From: Bacteroidales bacterium
GTDB lineage: Bacteria; Bacteroidota; Bacteroidia; Bacteroidales; Paludibacteraceae
DNA length: 35,232 nt
Assembly: GCA_021371875.1 (NCBI GenBank)
Contig: JAJFVH010000050.1
Span: 1-35,232, forward strand
Direction of reading: 5' to 3'
The position numbers and the translations under genes were made by a program. Each line of letters begins with the position of its first letter. The stretch's first letter is position 1. The notes under the pieces are model-generated. The model was not told the origin of the DNA and searched no databases. It was given only the letters and a program-made list of their open reading frames with translations. This document shows, one piece after another, positions 17,106 to 25,754 of the stretch.

Positions 17106-17707
17106 AGCCCAGCCTCCTTCAATTGTTGTTGACGCGACTTTACAATTTTTTGCGACGACTTCGAAAGATTTTCTTCATCTTCCATGAATCGTTTTATTTT
17201 ACGCACGGCATCTTCGTAACCCGGAATTTGTACTTTCTCGAACAGATTCACTTTTTGTGTGGTTTTTTTTCGTGCAAATTCCAACAAATTCAGTTTCTGT
17301 GCATAAAACTCCTGTTCAATTCCTACCTGTGCCAGGTCTTTCAGTTGTGTCAGCCCATCGGCAAACCATTTAGGCGAATTAAACAAGCTGAAAGGTTTTG
17401 TTTTATAAACCACTTCGTCCAACACCGGAATGCGAACCCCTGCAATTTTCCGGATGCTCATTTTTACATCTTCCACGTGTAGTAGGGAAGTGTCGAATTC
17501 TCCCCACAAGGCCAGCATTTTATCATAAGCTGCAATGCGTTGCTCCATCTCCTGTTCTATCTTCAGAATGTCGTCTTTAGCCCGTTTTACTTCCATACGC
17601 AACGCACTTTCCTTGTTCTTAATGGTAGGCAAAGCACGTACACGCATTTTCAGATTTTTTTCCAATGCCTGCAACGATGTTTTATTATATTGAAATTGTA
17701 TTGCCAT
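17102..17707 (-). CDS. ntpD: V-type ATPase subunit D (central stalk)
   Basis: The 201-residue protein is predicted to be a long helical hairpin at both ends, like subunit D, the rotor shaft coupling ATP hydrolysis to the ring. Typical features are FQYNKTSLQALEKNL, ALRMEVKRAKDDIL and a C-terminal helix with VNLFEKVQIPGYEDAVRKIKRFMEDEE. It overlaps ntpI by 4 bp. In the uninterrupted family operon it would follow ntpB directly; here an ORF6N gene lies between. Confidence 0.92.
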   Translation of the reverse strand: MAIQFQYNKTSLQALEKNLKMRVRALPTIKNKESALRMEVKRAKDDILKIEQEMEQRIAAYDKMLALWGEFDTSLLHVEDVKMSIRKIAGVRIPVLDEVVYKTKPFSLFNSPKWFADGLTQLKDLAQVGIEQEFYAQKLNLLEFARKKTTQKVNLFEKVQIPGYEDAVRKIKRFMEDEENLSKSSQKIVKSRQQQLKEAGL

Positions 17708-17746
17708 ATAGTTAACCCCCTAAATCCCCCAAGTGAGACTTTTAAG

Positions 17747-18343
17747 TTATTTCTTGATTTTTATATAAATTGGTTCTTCGTCGTGAACCTCATTATCGCT
17801 GTTTTTTCTTTTTATTGTGTGCTTAATTTTCAAAACTGCAAAATTAAGTTCAATACTGGTTTCTGTTTCAGCCACGTCTTTATCGTTTCCTAAAAGTTCT
17901 GTCATTATTTCGGCACTTTGTTTCATCAATGATTTCTGAACTTTTTCTTCTTTGGTTTCAACCAGTTCGGATACAGTACGCGAAAAAGCTCTGAGTTTAG
18001 TGAACGTTTCAATAATACCGATGGTAGTTTCTGTCGCTTTTTCACTTCTCAGAATGGTAGCCAGCATGTACAAACCTTTTTCGGTAAAAGTTTTTGGTAA
18101 AACAGCTGAATATTTTAGTTTTTGGAGGTGGTCAAAAATTTTGACCACCTCATTTTTCTCGTCCGAATTTAATTCCAGGACATAACCGTTCGGAAATTTC
18201 TCAGGATTATTTCTTACTGCCTGATTAATTTCTTTTGTCTGAACACCATAAAGCTCAGCCACATCAAAATCGATAATCACCTGTTGATTTCTGATTTCAA
18301 TGATTTTATTTTCAATAGTGCTAAGTTTTATAATATCAGACAT
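17747..18343 (-). CDS. ORF6N-domain protein (phage antirepressor-like)
   Basis: The 198-residue protein has an N-terminal ORF6N domain (about 8-95): IIEIRNQQVIIDFDVAELYGVQTKEINQAVRNN, then FPNGYVLELN. A TEKGLYMLATILRSEKA segment and a coiled-coil-like C-terminal half follow. ORF6N domains occur in phage antirepressors and in free-standing bacterial genes of unclear role, presumably DNA binding. It is on the same strand as the V-ATPase genes but is not a known subunit. It is a likely insertion between ntpB (stop 18403) and ntpD (start 17707). Confidence 0.85.
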   Translation of the reverse strand: MSDIIKLSTIENKIIEIRNQQVIIDFDVAELYGVQTKEINQAVRNNPEKFPNGYVLELNSDEKNEVVKIFDHLQKLKYSAVLPKTFTEKGLYMLATILRSEKATETTIGIIETFTKLRAFSRTVSELVETKEEKVQKSLMKQSAEIMTELLGNDKDVAETETSIELNFAVLKIKHTIKRKNSDNEVHDEEPIYIKIKK

Positions 18344-18402
18344 ATATTTCCGATTTTTATTTTACGGGCAAAAAATTTGACCGTAAAATGTACGAGCTGT
18401 CA

Positions 18403-19719
18403 TTATTTCCAATATTTATCCACCAATTCCTGTTTGATATTTACTTCTGCAGGTTTAAAATGTTCGTGCAACAATCCCCAGGTTACATCCAACATCTTAG
18501 TTGTATCAATATTTACATCGATGGCTAACAATTTTGTTGAATAATCTTTTGCAAAAGCCAATGTACGTTCATCGTAATCCGTTAAATCGAAACCGTTTTC
18601 GAGCTTTGTTTTAGCATTGGCAGCATCGGCGAACAGCCGAACGGCGGCATTCATCACCTGCGGATGATCTTCGCGTGTTTTGATACCGATTACCAGCTGC
18701 TTCAGACGCGAAAGCGAACGGAACGGATCGACAATCACCTTACCCACGTCCGAGTCGCGGCGCAGAAATAACTGACCCTCAGTAATATATCCGGTATTAT
18801 CAGGAATAGCATGGGTAATATCGCCGCCCGAAAGCGTAGTTACGGCGATAATCGTAATTGAACCGCCGGCAGGAAATTGCACTGCTTTTTCGTAGATTTT
18901 TGCCAAATCGGAATAAAGTGATCCCGGCATCGAATCTTTCGACGGAATCTGATCCATGCGGTTCGAAACGATAGCCAAAGCGTCGGCATACGAAGTCATG
19001 TCGGTCAGCAGAACCAGTACTTTTTCGTTTTTGTCAACGGCAAAATATTCGGCAGCAGTCAGAGCCATTTCAGGGATCAACAAACGCTCTACAGGCGGAT
19101 TTTCGGTCGTATTCACGAAACTCACGATACGATCGAGCACACCGGCATTGTTGAATACGTTTTTAAAATAAAGGTAATCGTCGTTGGTCAAACCCATACC
19201 ACCCAAAATAATTTTGTCGGTTTTAGCGCGCAAAGCCACGTTTGCCATTACCTGATTATAAGGCTGATCGGGGTCGGCAAAAAATGGAATTTTCTGTCCG
19301 GAAACCAGCGTGTTATTCAGGTCGATGCCAGCGATACCGGTTGCAATCAGCTCCGAAGGTTGTTCCCGGCGTACCGGATTTACCGATGGTCCGCCGATTT
19401 CGCGTTCTTCACCTTCCACTTCGGGTCCGCCGTCAATCGGGTCGCCGAAAGAATTGAAAAAACGCCCGGCCAACTGGTCGCTCACTTTCAGCGAAGGAGC
19501 TTTACCCAAAAATATCACTTCGGCATTGGTGGGGATTCCTTCCGTTCCTTCGAAAACTTGCAAAGTAACCTCATCGCCCATGATTTTCACCACCTGAGCC
19601 AGTTTTCCGTTTACGGTTGCCAACTCATCATTACCAACTCCTGTTGCATTCAGCGAACATGTGGCTTTGTTAATCTGGATTATTTTGGTATAAATTTTTT
19701 GAAATGCTTTTGTTGCCAT
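18403..19719 (-). CDS. ntpB: V-type ATPase subunit B (regulatory, non-catalytic)
   Basis: The 438-residue protein is the non-catalytic head subunit: it aligns with V/A-type B subunits but lacks a Walker A, having FFADPDQPYNQV where a P-loop would lie. Other features are LAGRFFNSFGDPIDGGPEV, LLTDMTSYADAL, GSLYSDLAKIYEKA and ITHAIPDNTGYITEGQ. It normally follows ntpA immediately; here a 1.1-kb RAYT/REP insertion intervenes. A full-length frame is kept. Confidence 0.97.
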   Translation of the reverse strand: MATKAFQKIYTKIIQINKATCSLNATGVGNDELATVNGKLAQVVKIMGDEVTLQVFEGTEGIPTNAEVIFLGKAPSLKVSDQLAGRFFNSFGDPIDGGPEVEGEEREIGGPSVNPVRREQPSELIATGIAGIDLNNTLVSGQKIPFFADPDQPYNQVMANVALRAKTDKIILGGMGLTNDDYLYFKNVFNNAGVLDRIVSFVNTTENPPVERLLIPEMALTAAEYFAVDKNEKVLVLLTDMTSYADALAIVSNRMDQIPSKDSMPGSLYSDLAKIYEKAVQFPAGGSITIIAVTTLSGGDITHAIPDNTGYITEGQLFLRRDSDVGKVIVDPFRSLSRLKQLVIGIKTREDHPQVMNAAVRLFADAANAKTKLENGFDLTDYDERTLAFAKDYSTKLLAIDVNIDTTKMLDVTWGLLHEHFKPAEVNIKQELVDKYWK

Positions 19720-19748
19720 TTATATAATGTTTTATTCGTTTTTTTATC

Positions 19749-19828
19749 TCGGGTCTGACGCTGCAGCGGCTGGCTCGATAAATTCTCAATTTAAGCGTGA
19801 TTTCCGCTTTTAGCGTAACGCCCGCCAT
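19749..19828. repeat. REP-like repeat, copy 1 (downstream of the RAYT gene)
   Basis: About 80 bp beginning TCGGGTCTGACGC and ending GCGTAACGCCCGCC. It includes the perfect hairpin CGCTTTTAGCG and an imperfect stem at the start. It is a direct copy of 19854-19931, about 105 bp apart. Confidence 0.85.
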
Positions 19829-19853
19829 GTTTATCTTCAATTCTTTTTCGATT

Positions 19854-19945
19854 TCGGGTCTGACGCGAAGCGACTGACACGATGAATTTTCAGTTTAAGT
19901 GTGAGTTCCGCTTTTAGCGTAACGCCCGCCACCCGCCACCCGCCA
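19854..19945. repeat. REP-like repeat, copy 2, ending in (CCCGCCA)3
   Basis: A second copy (19854-19931) of the same unit, with the fuller stem GTCTGACGC-GAA-GCGACTGAC and the CGCTTTTAGCG hairpin. It runs into three perfect CCCGCCA heptamers (19925-19945), four bases before the RAYT stop codon. Confidence 0.85.
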
Positions 19946-19948
19946 TTA

Positions 19949-20641
19949 TTATTTCAGATGAAATTCTTCTATTCGGTTTCTGTTTATTAAATTACCATTT
20001 CGCAATCCGTACACATCGCGAAAAGATGAAAATTCCCATTCTTCCGGCGATTTAACAAATCCTGCTTTCACCGGATTATTGTGAATGTAGTCAAAACATA
20101 CTTTCGGATATTCATCTTCAGTAAAATGCCTGTTAATCAACACGCCATTTGTTGTGTTAAAAAAGGAAGGCGTTATTTCATTGCAAGCAGTTATACATTC
20201 CGCTTTGGTATTATTCCTAAACAAAGAGCCGGTACGGTTTTGTTGCTTATTCACCGCCTGCGAATATGAACTAAGCATAATTCCAATAGAATAACTTAAT
20301 GTATGTTCCTTTGAACAATGCACTTTTACAACATTTGCAGGAGTGGGTGTTACGCTTTTAACGGAACTCACACTTCGATTTGTGGGCATTATTACGTTAA
20401 AAGTGTTCTTTACCGTGTCAGCCGCTAAAGCGTCAGACCCTGCGAGTGAAATGCAATTTACATACAGCATCAAATGAAAATGGTTTGGCATTAAGCACCA
20501 TGCCAATATATCTGCATAAGGCAAAATATGTTTCCTAATTTTGGTGAGAAAATATTTTTTATTTTCATCGTTGAAAAATATTTTTTCAAGGTTATTCCCC
20601 TGATTAAATAGATAATAAATATTTCCTTCAGTAAAATACAT
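19949..20641 (-). CDS. REP-associated tyrosine transposase (RAYT, Y1/IS200-like)
   Basis: The 230-residue protein is an HUH endonuclease of the TnpA_REP class, predicted to nick REP hairpins. It shows the HUH motif H54-F-H56 in WCLMPNHFHLMLYVN. The probable tyrosine helix is SIGIMLSSYSQAVNKQQNRTGSLF (Y126 is the best candidate), followed by the family block FDYIHNNPVKAGFV (183-196). Residues about 66-100, between the HUH and Tyr motifs, are encoded by a REP-like sequence in the same orientation as the upstream flanking copy. REP copies also lie on both sides. It lies inside the V-ATPase operon on the same strand; translation looks intact. Confidence 0.9.
   Translation of the reverse strand: MYFTEGNIYYLFNQGNNLEKIFFNDENKKYFLTKIRKHILPYADILAWCLMPNHFHLMLYVNCISLAGSDALAADTVKNTFNVIMPTNRSVSSVKSVTPTPANVVKVHCSKEHTLSYSIGIMLSSYSQAVNKQQNRTGSLFRNNTKAECITACNEITPSFFNTTNGVLINRHFTEDEYPKVCFDYIHNNPVKAGFVKSPEEWEFSSFRDVYGLRNGNLINRNRIEEFHLK
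20345..20445. repeat. REP-like segment embedded in the RAYT reading frame
   Basis: The left part (GTTACGCTTTTAACGG and ACTCACACTT, 20345-20375) and right part (CCGTGTCAGCCGCT and GCGTCAGACCC, 20412-20445) match the reverse complement of the REP copies at 19749 and 19854, with a diverged middle about 20 bp longer. It keeps the RAYT frame open. Confidence 0.75.
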
Positions 20642-20720
20642 TTTTCAGGTTTTTAGCGTTTGCTGTTCTACATTTATTGTATAAGCTGCTTTGTATTTAA
20701 CTCGCTTTATATTTTAAATA

Positions 20721-20845
20721 TCGTGTCAGTCGCTTCGCGCCAGACCCGAACTTCGCGCCAGACGCACGCTTCGCATAATTCAAACGTGAGTTCCGCTGAA
20801 AACGTAACACCCGAGCAGATAAATGCGTAACACCCGAGCCGACAA
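20721..20845. repeat. REP-like repeats upstream of the RAYT gene, one inverted
   Basis: 20721-20749 is an inverted copy of the REP head (GTGTCAGTCGCTTCGCG ... CAGACCCGA), followed by a shorter partial repeat, CTTCGCGCCAGACG. At about 20782-20814 a partial copy of the tail (GTGAGTTCCGCT, then GTAACACCCGA) is in direct orientation, with a second GCGTAACACCCGAGC at 20825-20839. The RAYT gene is thus flanked on both sides. Confidence 0.8.
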
Positions 20846-20853
20846 ACAATATA

Positions 20854-22608
20854 TTAAATTCTTCTTTCTTCGAGAATTACAGTCAATTCACCTATATATT
20901 TTTCAAAATCTTCGGAATGGAATGCCGAATAATTCATTTGTTTGCAAACATTGATGATACGTTTGAAATAATCCATAACATCAACAAAATTGTTGAATTC
21001 AAAGTCGGTACGGCATATATCCATCACCAGATTCAGCATGTATTCCTGACGTTCGATAGGCGTAACCGAGTCAACTTTATCAAAAGCATCCTGTTGCAAA
21101 ATCACAAAGTCAATGACTTCCGATTTCCAGAAGGTAATGTGATAATCAACCGGCACACCGTCGTCACCCAAAATATTGATTTGTTCCTGCACTTCTTTAC
21201 CTCGCTGCAAAATGGTTTTCATATCATTCACTTTGCTTGTCCAGTCCGGCGAAATGCGTTTTGAAATATATTCCTCAAATTCGGGATATTCGATATATTT
21301 TGAATAACTGTCAATCGGGTTAACTGCCGGATAACGCTTGCGGTCGGCACGGGCCTGTTCCAGAGCGTAAAAACAACGGGCAGCTTTTTTAGTACCTTCA
21401 GTTACCGGTTCCTTCAGGTTACCTCCGGCAGGCGAAACAGTTCCGATAAAGGTAATGGAACCGGTTTGTCCGTTTTTCAGATAAACATAGCCGGCGCGAC
21501 TGTAAAAAGTGGCAATAATTGCCGACAAATCCATAGGGAAAGCATCCTGACCCGGAAGTTCTTCCATACGGTTACTCATTTCGCGCAAAGCCTGCGCCCA
21601 ACGTGAAGTGGAATCGGCCATCATCAACACACGCAGTCCCATGGCACGATAATATTCCGAAATGGTCATAGCCGTATAAACCGACGCTTCACGCGACGCC
21701 ACCGGCATGTTCGATGTATTGGCAATGATAATGGTACGTTCCATCAACTTGCGGCCGGTATGCGGATCTTCGAGTTCGGGAAATTCAACGAAAATTTCCA
21801 CTACTTCATTCGCACGTTCGCCACAAGCGGCAATGATTACGATATCGGCTTCGGCTTGTTTCGAAATAGCGTGTTGCAAAACGGTTTTTCCTGTCCCGAA
21901 GGGTCCCGGGATAAATCCTGTTCCGCCTTCAACAATCGGATTGGCAGTATCGATGGTGCGAACGCCTGTTTCAAGCAATTTGAACGGACGTGGTTTTTCA
22001 GTGTGAACCGTAATGGCTTTTTTTACAGGCCACTTCTGAACCATGCTTACCTCAATTTCTTCACCTTCGGTATCGAGCAACACGGCAATGACATCTAATA
22101 TTTTATGTTCACCTTCGGGGACAATGGATTTTACGGTGAAAGTTCCTTCCAATTTAAAAGGAACCATGATTTTGTGCGGTTGGTGATTTTCGTCCACTTC
22201 GCCCAGCCAAAAACCGGCTTCCACTTTATCGCCCGCTTTGGCAATGGGCTTGAAATCCCAGCGTTTTTCGGTGTCAAGCGGATAATTGTATTCTCCGCGT
22301 TGCAGAAATACGCCCGTCAGTTTATCGAGGTCATTCTGAAGTCCGTCGTAGTTACGCGAAAGCAAACCAGGCCCGAGCGTTACTTCGAGCATGTGTCCCA
22401 CGAATTCCACGTTATTCCCGACTTTCAGGCCGCGGGTGCTTTCAAAAACCTGCACGAATACTTTATCTCCAATCACTTTCAGCACTTCCGCCATCAGTTT
22501 TTGCGACCCTAATTCGATGTATGCAATCTCGTTTTGAGCTACCGGACCATCCACTTCCACCGTAACCAGATTGGAAATTATCCCTTTAACTTTTCCTTTT
22601 GTTGACAT
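20854..22608 (-). CDS. ntpA: V-type ATPase subunit A (catalytic)
   Basis: The 584-residue catalytic head subunit hydrolyses ATP. It shows Walker A GPFGTGKT (235-242), the V-type non-homologous insertion before it (about 110-185), the GERANEVVEIFVEFPEL block with the catalytic Glu, MADSTSRWAQALREMSNRMEELPGQDAFPMDL, and GSITFIGTVSPAGG. The frame opens at 22626, but MSTKGKVKG at 22608 matches usual family N-termini. Upstream, 161 bp to the DUF2764 stop (minus the six extra codons) contain nothing recognisable. Confidence 0.97.
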   Translation of the reverse strand: MSTKGKVKGIISNLVTVEVDGPVAQNEIAYIELGSQKLMAEVLKVIGDKVFVQVFESTRGLKVGNNVEFVGHMLEVTLGPGLLSRNYDGLQNDLDKLTGVFLQRGEYNYPLDTEKRWDFKPIAKAGDKVEAGFWLGEVDENHQPHKIMVPFKLEGTFTVKSIVPEGEHKILDVIAVLLDTEGEEIEVSMVQKWPVKKAITVHTEKPRPFKLLETGVRTIDTANPIVEGGTGFIPGPFGTGKTVLQHAISKQAEADIVIIAACGERANEVVEIFVEFPELEDPHTGRKLMERTIIIANTSNMPVASREASVYTAMTISEYYRAMGLRVLMMADSTSRWAQALREMSNRMEELPGQDAFPMDLSAIIATFYSRAGYVYLKNGQTGSITFIGTVSPAGGNLKEPVTEGTKKAARCFYALEQARADRKRYPAVNPIDSYSKYIEYPEFEEYISKRISPDWTSKVNDMKTILQRGKEVQEQINILGDDGVPVDYHITFWKSEVIDFVILQQDAFDKVDSVTPIERQEYMLNLVMDICRTDFEFNNFVDVMDYFKRIINVCKQMNYSAFHSEDFEKYIGELTVILEERRI

Positions 22609-22787
22609 AATTTTTTTATGTGCCAATGTGTCAATGTAAATAATGTGCCTATAAACACAATATTCCGAAACATAAGGCTATATGAATGTTTATATTTTTA
22701 TTCTTGAAACTGTCTTTTATTTTCTTGCGAGCTCAAATCCAATGAACGAATCAACAATCGGGCAATTCAGAAATCACCCATTCCGAA

Positions 22788-23618
22788 CTATTCCCCGAAC
22801 TTCACTCCTTCTTTCAGATTTCCAAGTAAATCCCTGAAAATCTTTGCTCCTTTTTCAACTGAAAGCATCTTCCACCGATCAATCATCTCCATTTTCAGCA
22901 CAAAAGCCAATATTTTTTCAACTGAGAAATAATGGAAGAACGTATTCTCTTCGAGCCATGCCCATTTCAGCGCATCAATTTTCTTTTCGCGTTCCAGCAA
23001 ATCATTTTCCTCGGCAATACGCAACACCAGATCCAGGTGTTCAAACATACCGGTCAGCCCGAAATCACGTGCATTGCTCTGGCGAATGGTAACTGCCACT
23101 TCATTGTTTCCTATGACCAACGAACGCAAATCGAAACCATGTTTGCGACAAGCAATAGCTGTCATTATATTGTTGATATTCAAATTATATTCAAACCAAT
23201 TGTGCAAAAAAACATTTTCGCTCTTCATGGCTTCTTCAAAATAAAGGGTAGCCAGGTAATCTTCGCGGGAAACTCCTTCGGCTGCGAGTTTTTCGTCGGA
23301 ATATGTTGAATGAAATTTTTGAATATAAGGAAATAGCCGAATATCTTTGGGATTTTCCGATTCATTCATCAATGCCACAAGTTGCGTCCAATCATCGGAT
23401 GTAAAATTTCCGACAGGATTCAAAACTGCATCTTTGTTGGCAAGAAAAGCGAGCAGGTTTTCATTATCGTATCGACTAAAAAGTAATTTAAGCAACCGCG
23501 CGTCGGATGGTGAAAGCTGTTCCAACAACTCGTTTTTCAGTTCGAGCATTGAAATTGCACTCTTCATATCTTCGGCTTGTATGTCGGGAAGTCCCGCAAC
23601 CAGGCAATAATAATTCAT
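22788..23618 (-). CDS. DUF2764 family V-ATPase operon protein
   Basis: The 276-residue protein starts MNYYCLVAGLPDI and is predicted to be helical. Its position between E and A matches DUF2764 genes in Bacteroidota, spirochaete and chlamydial V-ATPase operons. These operons lack recognisable C, F and G genes, and DUF2764 is a candidate functional stand-in for subunit C. That role is inference from position and size; no catalytic motif is seen. Confidence 0.8.
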   Translation of the reverse strand: MNYYCLVAGLPDIQAEDMKSAISMLELKNELLEQLSPSDARLLKLLFSRYDNENLLAFLANKDAVLNPVGNFTSDDWTQLVALMNESENPKDIRLFPYIQKFHSTYSDEKLAAEGVSREDYLATLYFEEAMKSENVFLHNWFEYNLNINNIMTAIACRKHGFDLRSLVIGNNEVAVTIRQSNARDFGLTGMFEHLDLVLRIAEENDLLEREKKIDALKWAWLEENTFFHYFSVEKILAFVLKMEMIDRWKMLSVEKGAKIFRDLLGNLKEGVKFGE

Positions 23619-23683
23619 TATTGAAACGTTTGTAGTTTTGAAGTTTGAAAGGTTTGAAATTTTTCTTGCTCCTTACTTTCTGA

Positions 23684-24274
23684 TTAAAACAGCATTTCCA
23701 CTAATTTCGGACGCAGGAATTCTTTGAAATAAGCAATAAATTCTTCATCGCCAAAAGTAATTTTATAACCTGCTTTTTCGGGAATAATTGCAAAATCGGC
23801 TTTTACGCCATTGGCTTCGGCGATCTTCACACCCTTGTTCAACAAATCCTTTGCGTTGGCTGCAAAATAATCGGTGAGTGATTTTGCCTCTTTGGCCTCG
23901 ATGGTGATGTTTTGATTTTTTCCCCATTCCTGCACCAAACCCAAAATGGTTTTTTGCATAAAATCTTTATCAGCAGTGGCAACTTTTACCGAATCGGAAA
24001 CGATTTTGCCGCAAATGAGATCGGCTATTTCAGTTTTCAGCGCATTGACCGACTGTTGTGCAAAAAGGCGTAATTCCGATTGTGTGTTTTTGGACAGTTC
24101 AACCGATTTTCGTTCAGCGTTTGCAACAATTTGTGCGGCTTCGGCTTGTGCTTTTGCAATTATGTCCGATGCCTGCGTTTCAGCTTTTTCCACGATTGCT
24201 TTTGCTTCGGCATTCCCTTTTTCTACTCCTTCTACGTAGATTTTATCGGTAAGTTCTTGAAGTTTTGTATTCAT
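23684..24274 (-). CDS. ntpE: V-type ATPase subunit E (peripheral stalk)
   Basis: The 196-residue protein begins with a long Ala/Glu/Lys-rich helix (about 1-75, with repeats such as AEAKAIVEKAETQASDIIAKA) typical of the E/H stalk coiled coil. A globular C-terminal domain ends in FKEFLRPKLVEMLF. It is the first gene of the operon, preceded by a promoter-like motif. No subunit G/H partner gene is in the window. Confidence 0.9.
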   Translation of the reverse strand: MNTKLQELTDKIYVEGVEKGNAEAKAIVEKAETQASDIIAKAQAEAAQIVANAERKSVELSKNTQSELRLFAQQSVNALKTEIADLICGKIVSDSVKVATADKDFMQKTILGLVQEWGKNQNITIEAKEAKSLTDYFAANAKDLLNKGVKIAEANGVKADFAIIPEKAGYKITFGDEEFIAYFKEFLRPKLVEMLF

Positions 24275-24309
24275 GTGAATATATTATTTTGCTTTTTTCA
24301 AATGACATG

Positions 24310-24317
24310 CAAATTTA
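24310..24317 (-). promoter_or_regulatory. Candidate -7 box for the V-ATPase operon
   Basis: TAAATTTG on the minus strand, 35 bp before the ntpE start, matches TAnnTTTG. The -33 element is weak. It is in the intergenic region shared with the divergent phosphoesterase promoter. Confidence 0.45.
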
Positions 24318-24398
24318 GCATTTAATCTTTCAAAATAAATAATTTTATGAATAATTAAAAGATTGACTAAAACTATGATAATATTTTCCGAATAGTAA

Positions 24399-24429
24399 TT
24401 GTTAAGTTCATAATTAATTCATATTTTTG
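24399..24429 (+). promoter_or_regulatory. Promoter of the phosphoesterase gene
   Basis: TTG (24399-24401), a 20-bp gap, then TATTTTTG (24422-24429) fits the Bacteroidota TTTG-N19-21-TAnnTTTG promoter best of all candidates in the window. The start codon is 22 bp downstream. Confidence 0.6.
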
Positions 24430-24451
24430 CTCAAAAATAGGTGAACGGGTT

Positions 24452-24952
24452 ATGAAAAAAATTGGATTACTTTCCGATACGCACGGTATGCTCGATGAGC
24501 GGATTTTCGAACATTTTGCGTCGTGCGACGAAGTGTGGCACGCCGGCGATTGGGGATCGTTGGAGGTTGTCAATAAATTGCAAAATTTCAAACCACTTCG
24601 CGGCGTTTGGGGAAATATCGATGGTTACGATATCCGTTCGCTTTTTCCCCAGCACAACCGTTTTATGTGCGAGGAAGTGAAAGTCTGGCTTACACATATT
24701 GGCGGTTATCCCGGTAAATATGACCCGTTGGTGCGTCCGGCTATCTTTCAGCAACCGCCCAAATTGTTTGTATGCGGCCATTCGCACATCCTGAAAGTAA
24801 AATACGATAAAAACCTCGATTTACTGCATATTAACCCGGGTGCAGCCGGGAAATATGGCTTTCACAAAGTGCAAACACTTGTAAGGTTCGAAATCGACGG
24901 TGAGAAAATTCAAAATCTTGAGGTGATCGAACTTCAAGCTAAACAAATATAG
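24452..24952 (+). CDS. YfcE/MJ0936-type metallophosphoesterase
   Basis: The 166-residue protein has the calcineurin-like phosphoesterase fold. Metal-binding motifs are D9-x-H11 (SDTHG), D33 (HAGDWG), N55 (GNID), H82 (LTHIGGYPG) and H110-x-H112 (CGHSH). It is a small single-domain phosphodiesterase, typically Mn-dependent in this family; the physiological substrate is not known. It starts a plus-strand run divergent from the V-ATPase operon. Confidence 0.92.
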   Translation: MKKIGLLSDTHGMLDERIFEHFASCDEVWHAGDWGSLEVVNKLQNFKPLRGVWGNIDGYDIRSLFPQHNRFMCEEVKVWLTHIGGYPGKYDPLVRPAIFQQPPKLFVCGHSHILKVKYDKNLDLLHINPGAAGKYGFHKVQTLVRFEIDGEKIQNLEVIELQAKQI

Positions 24953-25020
24953 TGGCGCTAACGAAAAACATTTTATATAAAAATCACGTTTGAAAAGTAA
25001 ATATCAAACGCAAGATTTTT

Positions 25021-25641
25021 ATGCAATCACTTTTCGATGGGGTTAAAGAATTTAATGCCAATGATTTTCTTGAGAACAAAGATTTATTTGAAAAAATAGG
25101 TCGCAATCAGGAACCTCACACTTTGTTTATAGGTTGTTCCGATTCCCGCGTGGTACCTAACCTGATAACCAAGACTCTGCCCGGCGAACTGTTTGTAATC
25201 CGAAATATTGCCAATCTTGTTCCCGAGTACCGAAATTCGGAAGAATTTCTGGCCACCACTTCAGCCATTGAATACTCGGTTAAAGTACTTAATGTTAATA
25301 CTATATTGATTTGTGGACATTCGAATTGCGGAGGTTGTAACGCCCTGTTTATGGACAAAAAAACCGGCGATAACATTCCGCACACCCGAAAATGGCTCGA
25401 ATTGGCCAGAAATGTGAAAGATAAGATGACGAAATTGCGTATTGCCGACCCAGCGGTTCGTGAATGGATGACCGAGCAACTTAATATCGTAGAACAAATG
25501 AATCATTTACTTTCGTATCCTTACATTTTGGAGAAGTACAAAGCCGGCGAGTTAAATATCCTCGGCTGGTACTACATTATCGAAACAGGTGAAGTGTTTA
25601 ATTATCAGAAAGATGAAAAAATATTTGTAAAGATTGAGTAA
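25021..25641 (+). CDS. Beta-class carbonic anhydrase
   Basis: The 206-residue protein is a beta-carbonic anhydrase, interconverting CO2 and bicarbonate. Zn ligands are C39 (GCSDSR), H100 and C103 (GHSNCGGC), with the catalytic D41-R43 dyad in place. No signal peptide is seen, so it is cytoplasmic. A 7-bp hairpin (CGTTTGA 24987-24993, TCAAACG 25004-25010) lies just before the start codon and could affect ribosome access. Confidence 0.95.
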   Translation: MQSLFDGVKEFNANDFLENKDLFEKIGRNQEPHTLFIGCSDSRVVPNLITKTLPGELFVIRNIANLVPEYRNSEEFLATTSAIEYSVKVLNVNTILICGHSNCGGCNALFMDKKTGDNIPHTRKWLELARNVKDKMTKLRIADPAVREWMTEQLNIVEQMNHLLSYPYILEKYKAGELNILGWYYIIETGEVFNYQKDEKIFVKIE

Positions 25642-25693
25642 TGATTAAAATATTTTTTAATGAGTTTTCGATGGTTATTTGGTTTTATAGTGT

Positions 25694-25701
25694 TATTTTT
25701 G
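25694..25701 (+). promoter_or_regulatory. Candidate -7 box for the PEGA lipoprotein gene
   Basis: TATTTTTG matches TAnnTTTG, 53 bp upstream of the start. No TTG is seen at the ideal -33 distance. Confidence 0.4.
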
Positions 25702-25754
25702 TTAATTATTTCCCAATTATATAGAATAAACATTCATCTAAAAACATTTGAAAA

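Noticed and set aside
17747..18343. Additional V-ATPase subunit (F or G)
   Set aside because: The sequence is a clear ORF6N domain, not a known ATPase subunit.
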